Below, in pieces: positions 17,349 through 26,800 of a stretch of 64,000 nucleotides of DNA. Location: contig NZ_JAENII010000001.1 in NCBI RefSeq assembly GCF_016595525.1, positions 434,001-498,000 on the forward strand, in the 5' to 3' direction. Position 1 is the stretch's first letter. Each line of letters starts with the position of its first letter. A model generated the notes under the pieces. The model saw nothing but the letters and a program-made list of their open reading frames with translations, ran no database searches and was not told the origin of the DNA. This stretch comes from Haloferula rosea. GTDB taxonomy: Bacteria > Verrucomicrobiota > Verrucomicrobiia > Verrucomicrobiales > Akkermansiaceae. A program made the position numbers and the translations under genes.

Positions 17349-18209
17349 ATGGCTGCAGCGATTGGCATCATTGGTGGAAGTGGGCTTTATGAGATCGAAG
17401 GCTTCGAGAAGTCGGAGGAACGCCGGGTGGAAACGCCGTATGGTGAGCCGTCGGATGCTTTGGTCGGTGGCATGCTGGGAGGTCGCCAGGTGTGGTTTCT
17501 TCCTCGCCACGGGCGGGGTCACCGGATCCTGCCGCACGAGATCAACCATCGGGCGAACCTATGGGCGCTGCGCAGTCTGGATGTCCGCTTCCTGATCTGC
17601 GTGACGGCAGTGGGCAGTTTGCGCGAGGCCTACGCTCCGCGGGACGTGGTCCTGCCCGACCAGTATTTCGACCGCACCAGTCGCCGTGAGCATCACACCT
17701 TTTTTGGCAAGGGCATCGCCGGGCACGTTTCCTTTGGTGACCCGGTCAGCGAGGGAATGAGGCAGATCCTGCGTGATGCAGCGATCGCCGAGGGGGCGAC
17801 GGTGCATGACCGTGGCACCTACGTGAACATGGACGGGCCGGCATTTTCGACGCGGGCGGAGAGCGAGGCGAACCGCCAGCTGGGATTCGATGTGATCGGG
17901 ATGACCAACCTCCCGGAAGCCAAACTTGCGCGTGAGGCTGAGATTGCGTCGGCGACGCTGGCGATGGTGACGGACTACGACTGCTGGAAAATCGAGGAGG
18001 ATGCGGTCAGTGCCGAGTCGGTGATGGGGCACTTGAAGGCCAACGTGGCACTGGCGAAGCGGGTGCTGGCGAAGGCGGTGCCGGCGGTGCCCGAAGAGCC
18101 TGAGTGGCCCGAGCATCAGTCGCTGGACGGGGCAATCATGACCCCGCGGGAGTTCTGGCCGGAATCGACAACGGACATGCTGAGACCGCTCTTGGGGCGG
18201 TTCCTGTGA
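17349..18209 (+). CDS. mtnP: S-methyl-5'-thioadenosine phosphorylase
   Basis: Purine nucleoside phosphorylase family 2 enzyme, 286 aa. It splits S-methyl-5'-thioadenosine with phosphate to adenine and 5-methylthioribose 1-phosphate in the methionine salvage pathway. Family features: IGIIGGSGLYEIEGF at the start, PRHGRGHRILPHEINHRANL for phosphate binding, FLICVTAVGSL, and RGTYVNMDGPAFSTRAES, followed by GMTNLPEAKLAREAEI in the substrate pocket. Length and motif order are normal. The start ATG at MAAAIGIIGG fits the family. It is a single plus-strand gene, divergent from the VanW fusion and followed by a separately promoted deacetylase gene. Confidence 0.94.
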   Translation: MAAAIGIIGGSGLYEIEGFEKSEERRVETPYGEPSDALVGGMLGGRQVWFLPRHGRGHRILPHEINHRANLWALRSLDVRFLICVTAVGSLREAYAPRDVVLPDQYFDRTSRREHHTFFGKGIAGHVSFGDPVSEGMRQILRDAAIAEGATVHDRGTYVNMDGPAFSTRAESEANRQLGFDVIGMTNLPEAKLAREAEIASATLAMVTDYDCWKIEEDAVSAESVMGHLKANVALAKRVLAKAVPAVPEEPEWPEHQSLDGAIMTPREFWPESTTDMLRPLLGRFL

Positions 18210-18231
18210 GGGATTGGTTGCAAATGAGCGC

Positions 18232-18259
18232 GTGACATCTGCGGAGTCGGGAGCATAAT
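18232..18259 (+). promoter_or_regulatory. Candidate sigma-70 promoter for the deacetylase gene
   Basis: GTGACA (18232-18237) and CATAAT (18254-18259) each match consensus at five of six positions and are spaced 16 bp. Transcription would begin near 18266, leaving a ~33-nt leader with GGAG before the ATG at 18299. This supports 18299 rather than the in-frame ATG at 18272 as the start. Confidence 0.45.
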
Positions 18260-18298
18260 ACGCGTTATTCCATGACGCGCCCTCTTTCGGAGATCTTA

Positions 18299-19135
18299 AT
18301 GAAAACCGCCCTTCACATCGCTGCCTTCTCGCTTCTGAGCATGTCGCTCGGCAGCTGTTCGAACCAAGAACCCGAGACAGCGGCGGAAGCGGCTCCGGTG
18401 AAGAGCAGTGCGAACCGCTCTTACGAAACGCCGAAGACGAAAGGTCCGGTTCCCAAGAATCCGGACATGCGGATGTCCGCCAATTTCTCCAAGGATGCCG
18501 GCGTGACCATCTCCCGAGTTTCGGTTGGCCAGCCATTTGTGGCGATGACCTTTGACGATGGCCCGCACCCGCGGAACACACCGCGTCTGCTGGACATGCT
18601 CCGGGAGCGGAACATCAAGGCGACGTTCTACGTGATCGGTCGCAATGTGGATCTCTACCCCGCGCTGACCCGCCGCATTGTGGCGGAAGGTCACGAGATC
18701 GGGAATCACACCTACACGCACGGCAATCTGACCAAGATGAGCGACGAGAAGGTCCGTGGTGAGCTCAATCGCTGCCGTGAGTCGATCGCCAAGGCGACCG
18801 GGGTGCAGCCGCGCACGATGCGTCCTCCCTATGGCGCATTGCTTCAGCGTCAGCGTTCCTGGATCCACGGTGAGTATGGCTACCCGACGATCCTGTGGTC
18901 GGTTGACCCGCGGGACTGGCAGCGTCCGGGGCCGTCGGTGGTGACCTCGCGGATTCTTTCCGGCACGACGCCGGGAGCCATCATTCTGGCGCACGATCTG
19001 CACGCTCCCACGGTGGACGCGATGCCGTCGACTCTCGATGGTCTGCTGCGCAAGGGATACAAGTTTGTCACGGTGTCCCAACTTCTGGCGATGAAGCCGG
19101 ATTCCGCTCAGGCGTCGGTCACGCCGGCTCCTTGA
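18299..19135 (+). CDS. Polysaccharide deacetylase (NodB homology), lipoprotein
   Basis: Carbohydrate esterase family 4 domain protein, 278 aa. The start gives MKTALHIAAFSLLSMSLGSC, a lipoprotein signal with lipobox LGSC; an upstream ATG nine codons earlier would spoil it. NodB motifs: MTFDDGPHPRNT (Asp86 and Asp87), the metal-binding H-x3-H in NHTYTHGNL (His137, His141), RPPYGALL, ILWSVDPRDWQ and the late ILAHDLH. These are the standard metal ligands and catalytic residues, so the enzyme should be active in N-deacetylation of peptidoglycan or another amino-sugar polymer at the envelope. It has its own candidate promoter and is followed 27 bp later by a dynamin-like GTPase gene. Confidence 0.93.
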   Translation: MKTALHIAAFSLLSMSLGSCSNQEPETAAEAAPVKSSANRSYETPKTKGPVPKNPDMRMSANFSKDAGVTISRVSVGQPFVAMTFDDGPHPRNTPRLLDMLRERNIKATFYVIGRNVDLYPALTRRIVAEGHEIGNHTYTHGNLTKMSDEKVRGELNRCRESIAKATGVQPRTMRPPYGALLQRQRSWIHGEYGYPTILWSVDPRDWQRPGPSVVTSRILSGTTPGAIILAHDLHAPTVDAMPSTLDGLLRKGYKFVTVSQLLAMKPDSAQASVTPAP

Positions 19136-19162
19136 TCGGTCGGTTGAAGGCTTCCTTCGGCC

Positions 19163-20887
19163 ATGGTGGGTGAGCGGTATTTTGCGGCACGGGAAAGGCT
19201 GCTGGCCTGCGTCGGGGACATCCGTCGCCTCGGCGAGGAAATCCAGTTGGCAGAAGGTGGCGAGGGCGATGAGCCAAGCGGCCTCCGGGAACTTTCGCGC
19301 CCGCTCAGGGTCGTGGCGCTCGGCGAGGTCAATGCGGGCAAGTCCACCTTGCTCAGTGCACTGGCTGGCGCCGAGATCTGTGAGATCGGGCCGCTGCCGA
19401 CGACGCAGCGGACGATCCATTACCGCTATGGGTCCGCGGAGAAGGAAGTGGAGGGGAAGGATGGCTGGCTTCACGTATCGAAGCGGCATGAGTTCCTGAG
19501 GCGGGTTGAACTGATCGATACGCCGGGGAGCAATTCGGGCTGGCGGGAGGTCGTGCTGGCCGACATCGGGAAGTTTTCCAAGGCCGACCTGATCCTGATG
19601 GTTTTCCCGTCTGGCAATACGTGGACGGCGGCCACCTGGGATCTTCTGAGTGCGGTTGACGATGAAGCGCTGGACCGGGTGCTTCTCGTGGTCCAGCAGG
19701 CGGATGAGAAGTCCGCCGAGGATCTGCGGGTCATCGAGGGTCACATGAGGGAGCTATCGGTGAAGAAGGTCGGTCGTGAGTTGCCGATTCTCACCATGGC
19801 GGCCGGTCTCGCGCTGGAGGCGAAGATCTCCCCGGAAACGGCGAGGAAAGGCTGGTCGGCGAGCCGATTCTCGACCTTCGAGGACTTTTTCACCCGCGAG
19901 GTGTGCGATTCGGTGGCGAAACGGTATGTGTTCGACCGGACTTGTCAGGAGGCGACCCGGTTGTTGCGGCGGATCGAGGATGCCCTCGATCGTCAGCGGC
20001 GGGGCATGGATGACGACGGCTGGTTTCTTGCCGGGCTGGAGCGTGAGGCGGATGAATTGCGCGAGTTGGTGGTTGCGGATGCCGACCGGACCCTGGTCAA
20101 GCTGAGGGAGCCGTACGAGGCCTTGGTGGCACAGGTAGGGCGGGCATTGGCGGGTCGGCTGGGGCCGATGAGGACATTCATCGGTTTGCTCTTCGGAGAT
20201 CGCAGTGCGACGATTCTTGAAGCGCAATTGGCGGAGAAACTGCAGGACATGATGGCGGACTTCAGTCGCCAGGATGCTGCCCGCTTGCTGAACGAGTGCG
20301 AGGGTCACTGGGGTGAAGTCCGTCCGCGGGTGATTGAGCGCATGGGGATGGATCCCGGCGAAGCCGTCACGTCCGGGGAAGCCCGGGAGGGGGTGATTGA
20401 TCACTCGGTCGAGGAAACGAGCAAGGCGTTGCCGGGTTTGCTCCAACAACTCCGGTTGCGGGGTTCGTTGGATGGTCCACTGCGGAGCCGGAACCGGCGT
20501 TTGAAGGGGATGGCGACCTTGTTGTTTCTCCTGCTGATCGGTGCCGGAGTCTGCGGCACCCTCGGGGTGGAGCCGATCGCAACCTGGTTGCTGCTGACCG
20601 CAGGAGGCATGGCGTTGATGAGCCTTCTGGTGACCTGGGTCAGTGGACGACGGGTCGTGAGCGATGCCAAGCAGCGCTTGATGGATTCCGAGGCCCAGGT
20701 GGAACGCGCGGTGCGTCCGTTTTACATCGAGTCCGTCCGGGACCTGTTTGGAGCCTATTCCAACGGCTTGATCGGGGTCAGACGTCAGCTTGCAGATCGT
20801 CAGGCTGATCTGGCACCTCAGGCGGAGAAGTGGGACGCCCTGTATCTCCGGCTCAAGATGATCGAGCAGGAACTGGAGGAAGGCTGA
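19163..20887 (+). CDS. Dynamin-like GTPase with C-terminal membrane hairpin
   Basis: Protein of 574 aa. The GTPase domain has G1 GEVNAGKST (~residue 54), a G2 Thr in TTQRT, G3 LIDTPGSNSG (~residue 117) and a weak G4 in VVQQADEKS in place of NKxD/TKxD. Long helical stretches follow (residues ~240-440), then two hydrophobic segments at ~450-496 separated by a short turn, then a helical tail. This G domain, stalk and membrane hairpin is typical of bacterial dynamin-like proteins, which bind and remodel membrane and are usually linked to membrane-stress repair. Only one such gene is present, whereas many bacteria carry a pair. It follows the deacetylase by 27 bp, so cotranscription is likely. Confidence 0.8.
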   Translation: MVGERYFAARERLLACVGDIRRLGEEIQLAEGGEGDEPSGLRELSRPLRVVALGEVNAGKSTLLSALAGAEICEIGPLPTTQRTIHYRYGSAEKEVEGKDGWLHVSKRHEFLRRVELIDTPGSNSGWREVVLADIGKFSKADLILMVFPSGNTWTAATWDLLSAVDDEALDRVLLVVQQADEKSAEDLRVIEGHMRELSVKKVGRELPILTMAAGLALEAKISPETARKGWSASRFSTFEDFFTREVCDSVAKRYVFDRTCQEATRLLRRIEDALDRQRRGMDDDGWFLAGLEREADELRELVVADADRTLVKLREPYEALVAQVGRALAGRLGPMRTFIGLLFGDRSATILEAQLAEKLQDMMADFSRQDAARLLNECEGHWGEVRPRVIERMGMDPGEAVTSGEAREGVIDHSVEETSKALPGLLQQLRLRGSLDGPLRSRNRRLKGMATLLFLLLIGAGVCGTLGVEPIATWLLLTAGGMALMSLLVTWVSGRRVVSDAKQRLMDSEAQVERAVRPFYIESVRDLFGAYSNGLIGVRRQLADRQADLAPQAEKWDALYLRLKMIEQELEEG

Positions 20888-20930
20888 GGGAGTCGCTGCC
20901 CTCCACTGGGCGGGCCGGGGCAGCGTTGAA

Positions 20931-20965
20931 AGAAAACGGCCCGAAGCGAGATCGCCCCGGGCCGT
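20931..20965 (-). terminator. Intrinsic terminator for the EF-hand gene
   Basis: An 8-bp inverted repeat (ACGGCCCG/CGGGCCGT) encloses a smaller inner stem GCGA/TCGC. On the minus strand the outer stem is followed by TTTTCTTT. It lies 30 bp past the EF-hand stop. Position and U-run make it a convincing terminator; it may also stop transcripts from the facing GTPase gene. Confidence 0.75.
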
Positions 20966-20995
20966 GAGAATGACTGAAGTCAGTCGAGTGCGACC

Positions 20996-21550
20996 TTATT
21001 GGCCACCCTTTGGCTTGCCTGGGCCGCCTTTGCCGCGGCCTTCGCCGCCTGCACCTGGACCACCCTTGCCGCGACCTGGGCCGCCGGCACCCGGGCCGCC
21101 TTTACCGCGACCTTCTCCGCCACGGCCAGCCATTGGGCGTGGTGGGATCTGCTCACCGGCGTCGATGGCTGCCTTGCGCTCGTCGGGGCTCAGCTTGCCG
21201 TCCTTGTCGGCGTCATACTTCTCGAGGATCTCCTTGCGCTTGGCTTCCATGTCGGAGCGCATTTGCTCACGTTCGGTCTCGTCGAGTTTGCCGTCTTTAT
21301 CGGCGTCGTATTTTTCGAGCATGGCGGCGCGGCGCTTTTCCATTTGTGCCTTGCGTGCTTCGCCAGCGGCCTTGCGCTCATCGGCGTCGAGCTTGCCATC
21401 CTTGTTGGCGTCGAACTTCTCGAGGACTTCAGGTGGGATCGGGCGTTCGCCGCGGTCCTTGCGTGGTCCTTTGTCGCCTTCCTGTGCGATGGCGCTGAGT
21501 GAACCAGCCGTGAGGATGGCGAGTGTCGAGCAGATGATTCGTGCTTTCAT
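20996..21550 (-). CDS. Secreted EF-hand protein with Gly-rich tail
   Basis: Exported protein of 184 aa from MKARIICSTLAILTAGSLSAIAQ, a clear signal peptide; the frame is open upstream but the first residues there are not signal-like. Three EF-hand calcium loops are spaced along a highly charged helical region: DANKDGKLDADE, DADKDGKLDETE and DADKDGKLSPDE. All have the D-x-[N/D]-K-D-G pattern and the final Glu. The last ~45 residues are a low-complexity Gly/Lys/Arg tail with repeated GRGKGGPG units. Such proteins are frequent in Planctomycetes and Verrucomicrobia; no enzymatic function is indicated. Calcium binding in the periplasm or at the surface is likely, with a possible role in polyanion binding by the basic tail. 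Confidence 0.87.
   Translation of the reverse strand: MKARIICSTLAILTAGSLSAIAQEGDKGPRKDRGERPIPPEVLEKFDANKDGKLDADERKAAGEARKAQMEKRRAAMLEKYDADKDGKLDETEREQMRSDMEAKRKEILEKYDADKDGKLSPDERKAAIDAGEQIPPRPMAGRGGEGRGKGGPGAGGPGRGKGGPGAGGEGRGKGGPGKPKGGQ
21013..21125. repeat. Imperfect short repeats encoding a Gly-rich tail
   Basis: Repeated GC-rich units encode GRGKGGPG three times within the EF-hand gene. Copies differ at third positions and are in frame. This is a coding low-complexity tract, not a CRISPR or intergenic repeat. Confidence 0.7.
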
Positions 21551-21708
21551 GATATCGATTGGTTGGTTGTTTGCTTTTGTTTCTGTGAATCGCAGCGGTT
21601 GCTGTCCTTCGCTGTTGAAGGGAACACCCGGTTTCGGAAAAGGTTGCGGACGAGAATGATTTGCCACAAAGCCCTTGGCCCGTTTGGATGCGGCCAGCCT
21701 TTGACTCA

Positions 21709-22617
21709 ATGAGTTCCGCCCCAGCAAAAGATTCCAAAGCCACCGTGTTCTTCAAACGCACGGCGAGCACTCTCGGGCTTTGGGGTGTGGTCGCCCTCGG
21801 CTTTGCCAGTCGTCAGGACTGGGCCTACCTGATCCTGATCGGGGCGATCATGGTTCTGGCCACGGTGGAGTATTTTCAGATGCTGCGTGTGCGCGGGGAG
21901 AAGTGCTTCCCGCGTTTCGGCATCGGGTTGGCGGTGCTTTATGCGGTGGCCATGTCGTGGTTTCTCCTGCGTGGCGATGGTGTCCTGCCGGTGGGATTCA
22001 CCGGTGCCGCGGTCTTCCTGGCGATTGCCGGTGCCTTCGCGTTGCAGCTGCGCCATCCGATCCGTGGGGACGAGCCACTCAAGGCGGTCGCCTTCACGTT
22101 GCTGGGATTCATCTACCTGCCGGTTCTCTTCGGCTATGCGCCACGCCTTGTCTTTGAGCTCGATGGGCCGGGTGAGGTGCCGGGGGCGATGGTCCTGTTG
22201 TGGTTGATCGCCGTGACCAAGTTCACCGACATGGGTGCCTACATCGTGGGATCCGCGATCGGGAAGCACAAGATGATCCCCCACGTGAGTCCCGGGAAGA
22301 CGTGGCAGGGTTTTGGTGGAGCGCTGATTTTTTCCCAGCTGGCTGGCTGTGGCCTCTATGCATTTTTCCAGGATGACATGCCGAACTTCGCCACCGGCCT
22401 GCATGTGCTGGGTGGCTGGGGGGCGGTCGTCGGCCTGGGTGTGGTCATTGCCTTGCTGGCGGTGATTGGCGATCTGGCGGAGAGCGTCGTGAAGCGTAGT
22501 CTTGAGGCGAAGGACTCGGGCCACATGTTGCCGGGGATCGGGGGAGCGCTTGATCTGATCGACTCGCTCTGCTTCACCGCGCCATTCCTGTATTTCTACC
22601 TCCAGTGGGTGCATTGA
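21709..22617 (+). CDS. cdsA: Phosphatidate cytidylyltransferase
   Basis: Integral membrane enzyme of 302 aa that makes CDP-diacylglycerol from CTP and phosphatidate, the branch point of phospholipid synthesis. The start at MSSAPAKDSK follows an open but non-coding stretch. About eight hydrophobic segments are seen. The family signature is at the C-terminal end: SPGKTWQGFGG, then ESVVKRSLEAKDSGHMLPGI with GGALDLIDS. The usual PGHGG...DRxD reads PGIGG...DLID here, a slight departure. The gene overlaps or abuts dxr, an order (cdsA-dxr) common in many bacteria. Confidence 0.92.
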   Translation: MSSAPAKDSKATVFFKRTASTLGLWGVVALGFASRQDWAYLILIGAIMVLATVEYFQMLRVRGEKCFPRFGIGLAVLYAVAMSWFLLRGDGVLPVGFTGAAVFLAIAGAFALQLRHPIRGDEPLKAVAFTLLGFIYLPVLFGYAPRLVFELDGPGEVPGAMVLLWLIAVTKFTDMGAYIVGSAIGKHKMIPHVSPGKTWQGFGGALIFSQLAGCGLYAFFQDDMPNFATGLHVLGGWGAVVGLGVVIALLAVIGDLAESVVKRSLEAKDSGHMLPGIGGALDLIDSLCFTAPFLYFYLQWVH

Positions 22618-22619
22618 TT

Positions 22620-23786
22620 GTGAGCGGAGTGACGAAGAGGAAAAAGGTGGTCTTGCTCGGTTCGACGGGCTCGATCGGAGGTTCGACCCTTGAGGTGGCG
22701 AGGCAGTTGCCCGAACGGGTGGAGTTGATCGGCCTGGCAGCCAACTCCAGTGTGGAGGCCCTGGCCGAGCAGGTGCGTGAAACCGGGGTTCGCGAGGTGG
22801 CGATTTATGACGCCTCGAAAGAAGCGGAGTTGCGCTCGCTGCTACCCGAGGGCGTGCGCGTCCGCGTGGGTGAGGAAGGATTGACCGAGTTGGCGACGCT
22901 GGCGGAGGCCGACATGGTGCTTGTGGCCATCGTGGGAACGGCCGGTTTGCAGCCTGCGCTCGCCGCGATCGAGGCGGGTAAGGATCTGGCGGTTGCATCC
23001 AAGGAGATACTCGTGATGGCCGGTGAGGTGGTCACGGCTGCGGCCGAAAGGCACGGAGTGCGCCTGCTGCCGGTGGACAGCGAACACAACGCGATTTTCC
23101 AATGCCTCGACGGTCACCGTGGTGGTGCCGATGAAGTTTCACGGCTCATCCTAACAGCCTCGGGTGGTCCATTCCGGACGATGCCGGCGGACCAGCTCGA
23201 GCAGGTGACGCTGGAACAGGCGCTGAAGCATCCAACCTGGGAGATGGGCCGGAAGATCACGATCGATTCCGCGACGCTTTTCAACAAGGGGCTCGAGATG
23301 ATCGAGGCACGATGGTTGTTCGGGATCGGGATGGAGAAGATCGACGTGATCGTGCATCCCCAGAGCATCGTTCATTCCATGGTCGAGTTCGTCGACGGCT
23401 CGGTGCTTGCCCAGCTGAGCCGCACGGACATGGGGTTCCCGATTCAGTATGCGCTCACCTGGCCCGAGCGCTTGAAGGGCGGCTTGCAGCCGCTCGATTT
23501 CGCGGAGTTGGCCAAGCTGGATTTCGAGGCTCCCCGTGAGAGTGACTTCCCGGCGCTGAGGTTGGCGCGCACCGCGGGTCTGAAGGGTGGGACCCTGCCG
23601 GCGGTGTTCAATGCGGCCAACGAGGTTGCGGTGGATGCCTTCGTGGACCGTCGACTCAGCTTCCCGGGAATCTGGCGTGTCGTGGAAGCCACGATGGACG
23701 CGCATGCATGCGCAGACGCCTCATCCTTGGATGCCGTGGTGTCCGCCGATGCCTGGGCGCGCGAGGAGGCGCTGAAGCGACTCTGA
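22620..23786 (+). CDS. dxr: 1-deoxy-D-xylulose 5-phosphate reductoisomerase
   Basis: Second enzyme of the MEP isoprenoid pathway; it converts DXP to MEP with NADPH in the cytoplasm. Family features: VVLLGSTGSIGGSTLEV (NADPH-binding), ASKEILVMAGEVV, PVDSEHNAIFQCL (metal and substrate ligands), TASGGPFR, and HPTWEMGRKITIDSATLFNK followed by GLE. Length ~388 aa is normal. No ATG lies near the start. GTG at 22605, TTG at 22614, GTG at 22620 and GTG at 22629 are all in frame; I chose GTG 22620, which begins two bases after the cdsA stop and gives MSGVTKRKKVVLLG. Either way translation is coupled to cdsA. Confidence 0.95.
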   Translation: MSGVTKRKKVVLLGSTGSIGGSTLEVARQLPERVELIGLAANSSVEALAEQVRETGVREVAIYDASKEAELRSLLPEGVRVRVGEEGLTELATLAEADMVLVAIVGTAGLQPALAAIEAGKDLAVASKEILVMAGEVVTAAAERHGVRLLPVDSEHNAIFQCLDGHRGGADEVSRLILTASGGPFRTMPADQLEQVTLEQALKHPTWEMGRKITIDSATLFNKGLEMIEARWLFGIGMEKIDVIVHPQSIVHSMVEFVDGSVLAQLSRTDMGFPIQYALTWPERLKGGLQPLDFAELAKLDFEAPRESDFPALRLARTAGLKGGTLPAVFNAANEVAVDAFVDRRLSFPGIWRVVEATMDAHACADASSLDAVVSADAWAREEALKRL

Positions 23787-23821
23787 GCCGACCCGTTCGG
23801 GTGGCTCGAGAGTCGAGTGGC

Positions 23822-23855
23822 TCGCCGGGTTCCGAAGTGGCTTCGAATCCGGCGA
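23822..23855. terminator. Bidirectional hairpin between convergent genes
   Basis: A 15-bp stem with one bulged C and a 3-nt TGG loop (left arm 23822-23837, right arm 23841-23855) sits between the dxr stop and the stop of the facing Bat-operon gene. It lacks a T-tract, but its length and position between convergent genes fit a transcription barrier or RNA 3'-end protector. Confidence 0.55.
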
Positions 23856-23879
23856 TGACCGGGCTGCGCGGTGTTCAGC

Positions 23880-26800
23880 TCATGCGGCGTGGCGGGCGAC
23901 CTTCTGCCATTGCTTGACGACCTTCTGCAGGTCGGGTGCCGGCTGTTCCTCGCGCCCGAAGCATGAGGTTTCGATTTCGCGAATCTGTGAGGTGATGGCT
24001 TCGCGATCCTTCTCCGACAGCTTGTCTCCCACTTCGCTGCGCACGCGGCGCAGGAAGACGACGGTGGAGAATGGAGTCACGTTTTCAGGAGCTGTGAGCC
24101 GCTGCTCGGCAACGACTTCGGTCTTCCTTGAGCGGAGGACTTTCCACAGCAGGAGAATCACCACGAGCAGACCACCCGCAGCCAACAGCCAGCGGGTCAG
24201 GTGGGTCTGACCAAGGACGGAAAGGGCGATGCCTTCCGCAGCTTCTTCGGCATCGAGGTCGATCAGGTCGGTGTCGCGATACAATTTGTATTCGAGGGTC
24301 GCGGACTCCGCCGAGCCGATGGGTTGTGGAAGCGGGAAGCGCTCGGTGGCTTCAAAGTCCGGCTGGCGGCGGTAGGTGATCTGCCAGTTCCGGTCGGCGC
24401 GCGGTGCCCTCGACGATCCGTCACTGACGAACTCGATGATGGCGAGCGTGCCATCGACGACTTCGGTCTCGAATCCATCGCGCTGATACTCGAAGCACTC
24501 GTCGAGGTCGGCGATGATGCCTTGGCCCGTGGCGGAGATGTCCACGGTGAGGAGGCCTTCGCTCCAGTCGCGCTCGTCCATGGTGACGGACAAGGCGAGT
24601 TCGGGGCAGGGGCGCGGCGGCACATCGTCAGGCCGGGCATTGATGGGCTGGACCTGGGAGATCACGGGCAGGACGACCTGACCGGGCTGGTCGACGAAGT
24701 CCATGTCGAGCTGGATGGATGGGATCCGGTCGACCGCGGCATTCTTCGCCTGCAGCACGGCATAGACCATGGGGGTCTCGGTCCAGCCTTCGCGTGACAG
24801 GGGGATGGGCTTCACTCCGGAGTCGTGGAAGGTGAGCGAGACGACCTCGAAGGTCTCGTCGAGGGCGGCGTGGATGTTGCGTTCGAAGTCGCCCCGCAGG
24901 TCGCGTTGTTGGGCGCCTCCCATTCTGGCCGAGCCGGGGCCCCTCAGGTATTTGCCGTAGCCACCGCTCTCGCGGAGCAACTGGCGGGTTGATTCGAGCC
25001 CGATGTAGATGCCGAAGGGATGACCGTGGCCGACGTCGGTGGGTCCGTCGACGGTCACCCGGAGCTGGATTTCATCGAGAAGCTCCCGGTAGTAGTCGAG
25101 CGACCGGGTGGCGGCCTCCGCGGCCGGATGATCTTCGCCGATGATCTTGAGACCGGATGAGAGGAAGCGTTGTCGCACATTCGCAGGCACTCGTGGAAAC
25201 AGGGTGCCCAACATCTCGCCGAACATGGTGAGGTGCGCTTCGGCGGCTTCGCCGGGCAGGGCCCTCATGGCGTCGCCAATCGACTGCAGTCCCGGGTCGG
25301 TGCGTGCGGTGTTGCTGGTCAGTTGGGCCAGGTCGCTGGCACCGAGCATGACGAGGAACCACGCCTGATAGGGCTCGACGGTCCACTGGCCTTCCGGCAT
25401 CGATTCGGTGTCCTTGGCGTAGGTCTCCGCCGCTGCGCGGAAGCTGGAAAACGCGCCGTCCCGCAGGTCCACGTAGTCGGTTAGCTTGATCTGGCGGTCG
25501 AATTCATACTGCGAGGCGTCGTAGAAGAGACGGCCGCGGGTGATGAGTGCGCGCCAGTCCGAGTCGTCGTCGGGGATGCCCCGTTTGGCGAGTTCGAGAG
25601 CGGTGCGGTAGCCGCGTGAAACCTCGTCCTTGGTTTCTTCCTTGGTGCGGTTGGTATTCGCCTGCTGCTGGGTCGCGGGATCCTGCCACTCCTCACCGAG
25701 TCGGGCACGCATGCCTTCCAGCAGGTTGAGCAGTTCGGCGCGGACCATCGATTCAGGGGGGCCGAAGATGGCGACGATGTCATCGAGCTGATAGACCTCC
25801 GCACCGCTGTGCAGGGCCATGAAGGCTTCGACGACCAGGGAAGGGTCGATGGGTTCCGGCGAGATGCCACGCAGTTCGGCAAGCAGGCCTTTCAGTTCCT
25901 CGATGTTCTGATTCTGGCGGAGGCGGGTCAGGGGAATGCTCTGTCCGCTGGCGGCGAGTTGAGGAGGAACGTACATGCCGTAGGCCCGCATCTGCTTCAC
26001 CCGGCTGTCCTCCGCGGGTTTGCTCTGCTTGGCCACCCAGGCGGCGAGGATGTCCTCACAGATCTGCCTTTCCAGGCCTGGATGCTCCTCGGCGTATTGC
26101 CGCACGCTGTCCATATCAAGCGAGTCCGAGTCCAGCACTTCGAGCTTGAGCAAGGTCAGTCGGACGCGCTGGGTGAGGCCGGGGTTGAGGCGCTCGACGA
26201 TTTCGAGCGGCGGTGCGGATTCAAGAATCTGAGGGGTGGCGAGGGTCTTCACCTCCGCTTGGTTGAGCATCCCGTAGCGCTGGAGCATCATCCGTTGGGC
26301 CTGGGTCATCTCGGTGGCCACGACCCCGCCGGCCCGATAGCAGGCTTCCGCTTCGGCAAGCCAGTTGAGGACCAGCACGGACACATTCGGGGGGAGTGCT
26401 TCCTCCATGGTTTTCAGGCTGTCGAGAATCAGTCGCTGGGTGCCGAGGCTGTCGGTGCGGGCCTGCAGGTCGTCATCCAGTGATGCCTTCTGGCCCTGCT
26501 CGCCAAAGATGGCGATGAGGTCGGAAAGGGTCGCGCGTTGGGAGAACAGGTGTTCCTGAATCAGTTTTTGGGCGACGTCCGGTTCGAGGGCGGGGAGGAG
26601 CGCGACCAGGCGCTCCATGGCGAGGCGGAACTGGGGGCGGGTGTAGTTGCCGATGCGTGATGACTTCATCAGGATGGCGCAGACTTCCGCGGCCTTGGCA
26701 AACTGGCGTTCGTCTCGGTCCTCGATCCCGAGGGTGGTGAAGTATTCCATCGCGTAGACCAACTGGGTCAGGTCGGCCTTTTTCCATGCTTCCTCGTCGA

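Noticed and set aside
18272-18298. Upstream ATG as the start of the deacetylase
   Set aside because: It would put nine polar residues before the lipoprotein signal and lie almost at the inferred transcription start; the ATG at 18299 has a GGAG at good spacing.
21013-21125. Short GC-rich repeats suggesting a CRISPR array
   Set aside because: Repeats are in frame, imperfect, have no spacers of constant length and encode GRGKGGPG units.
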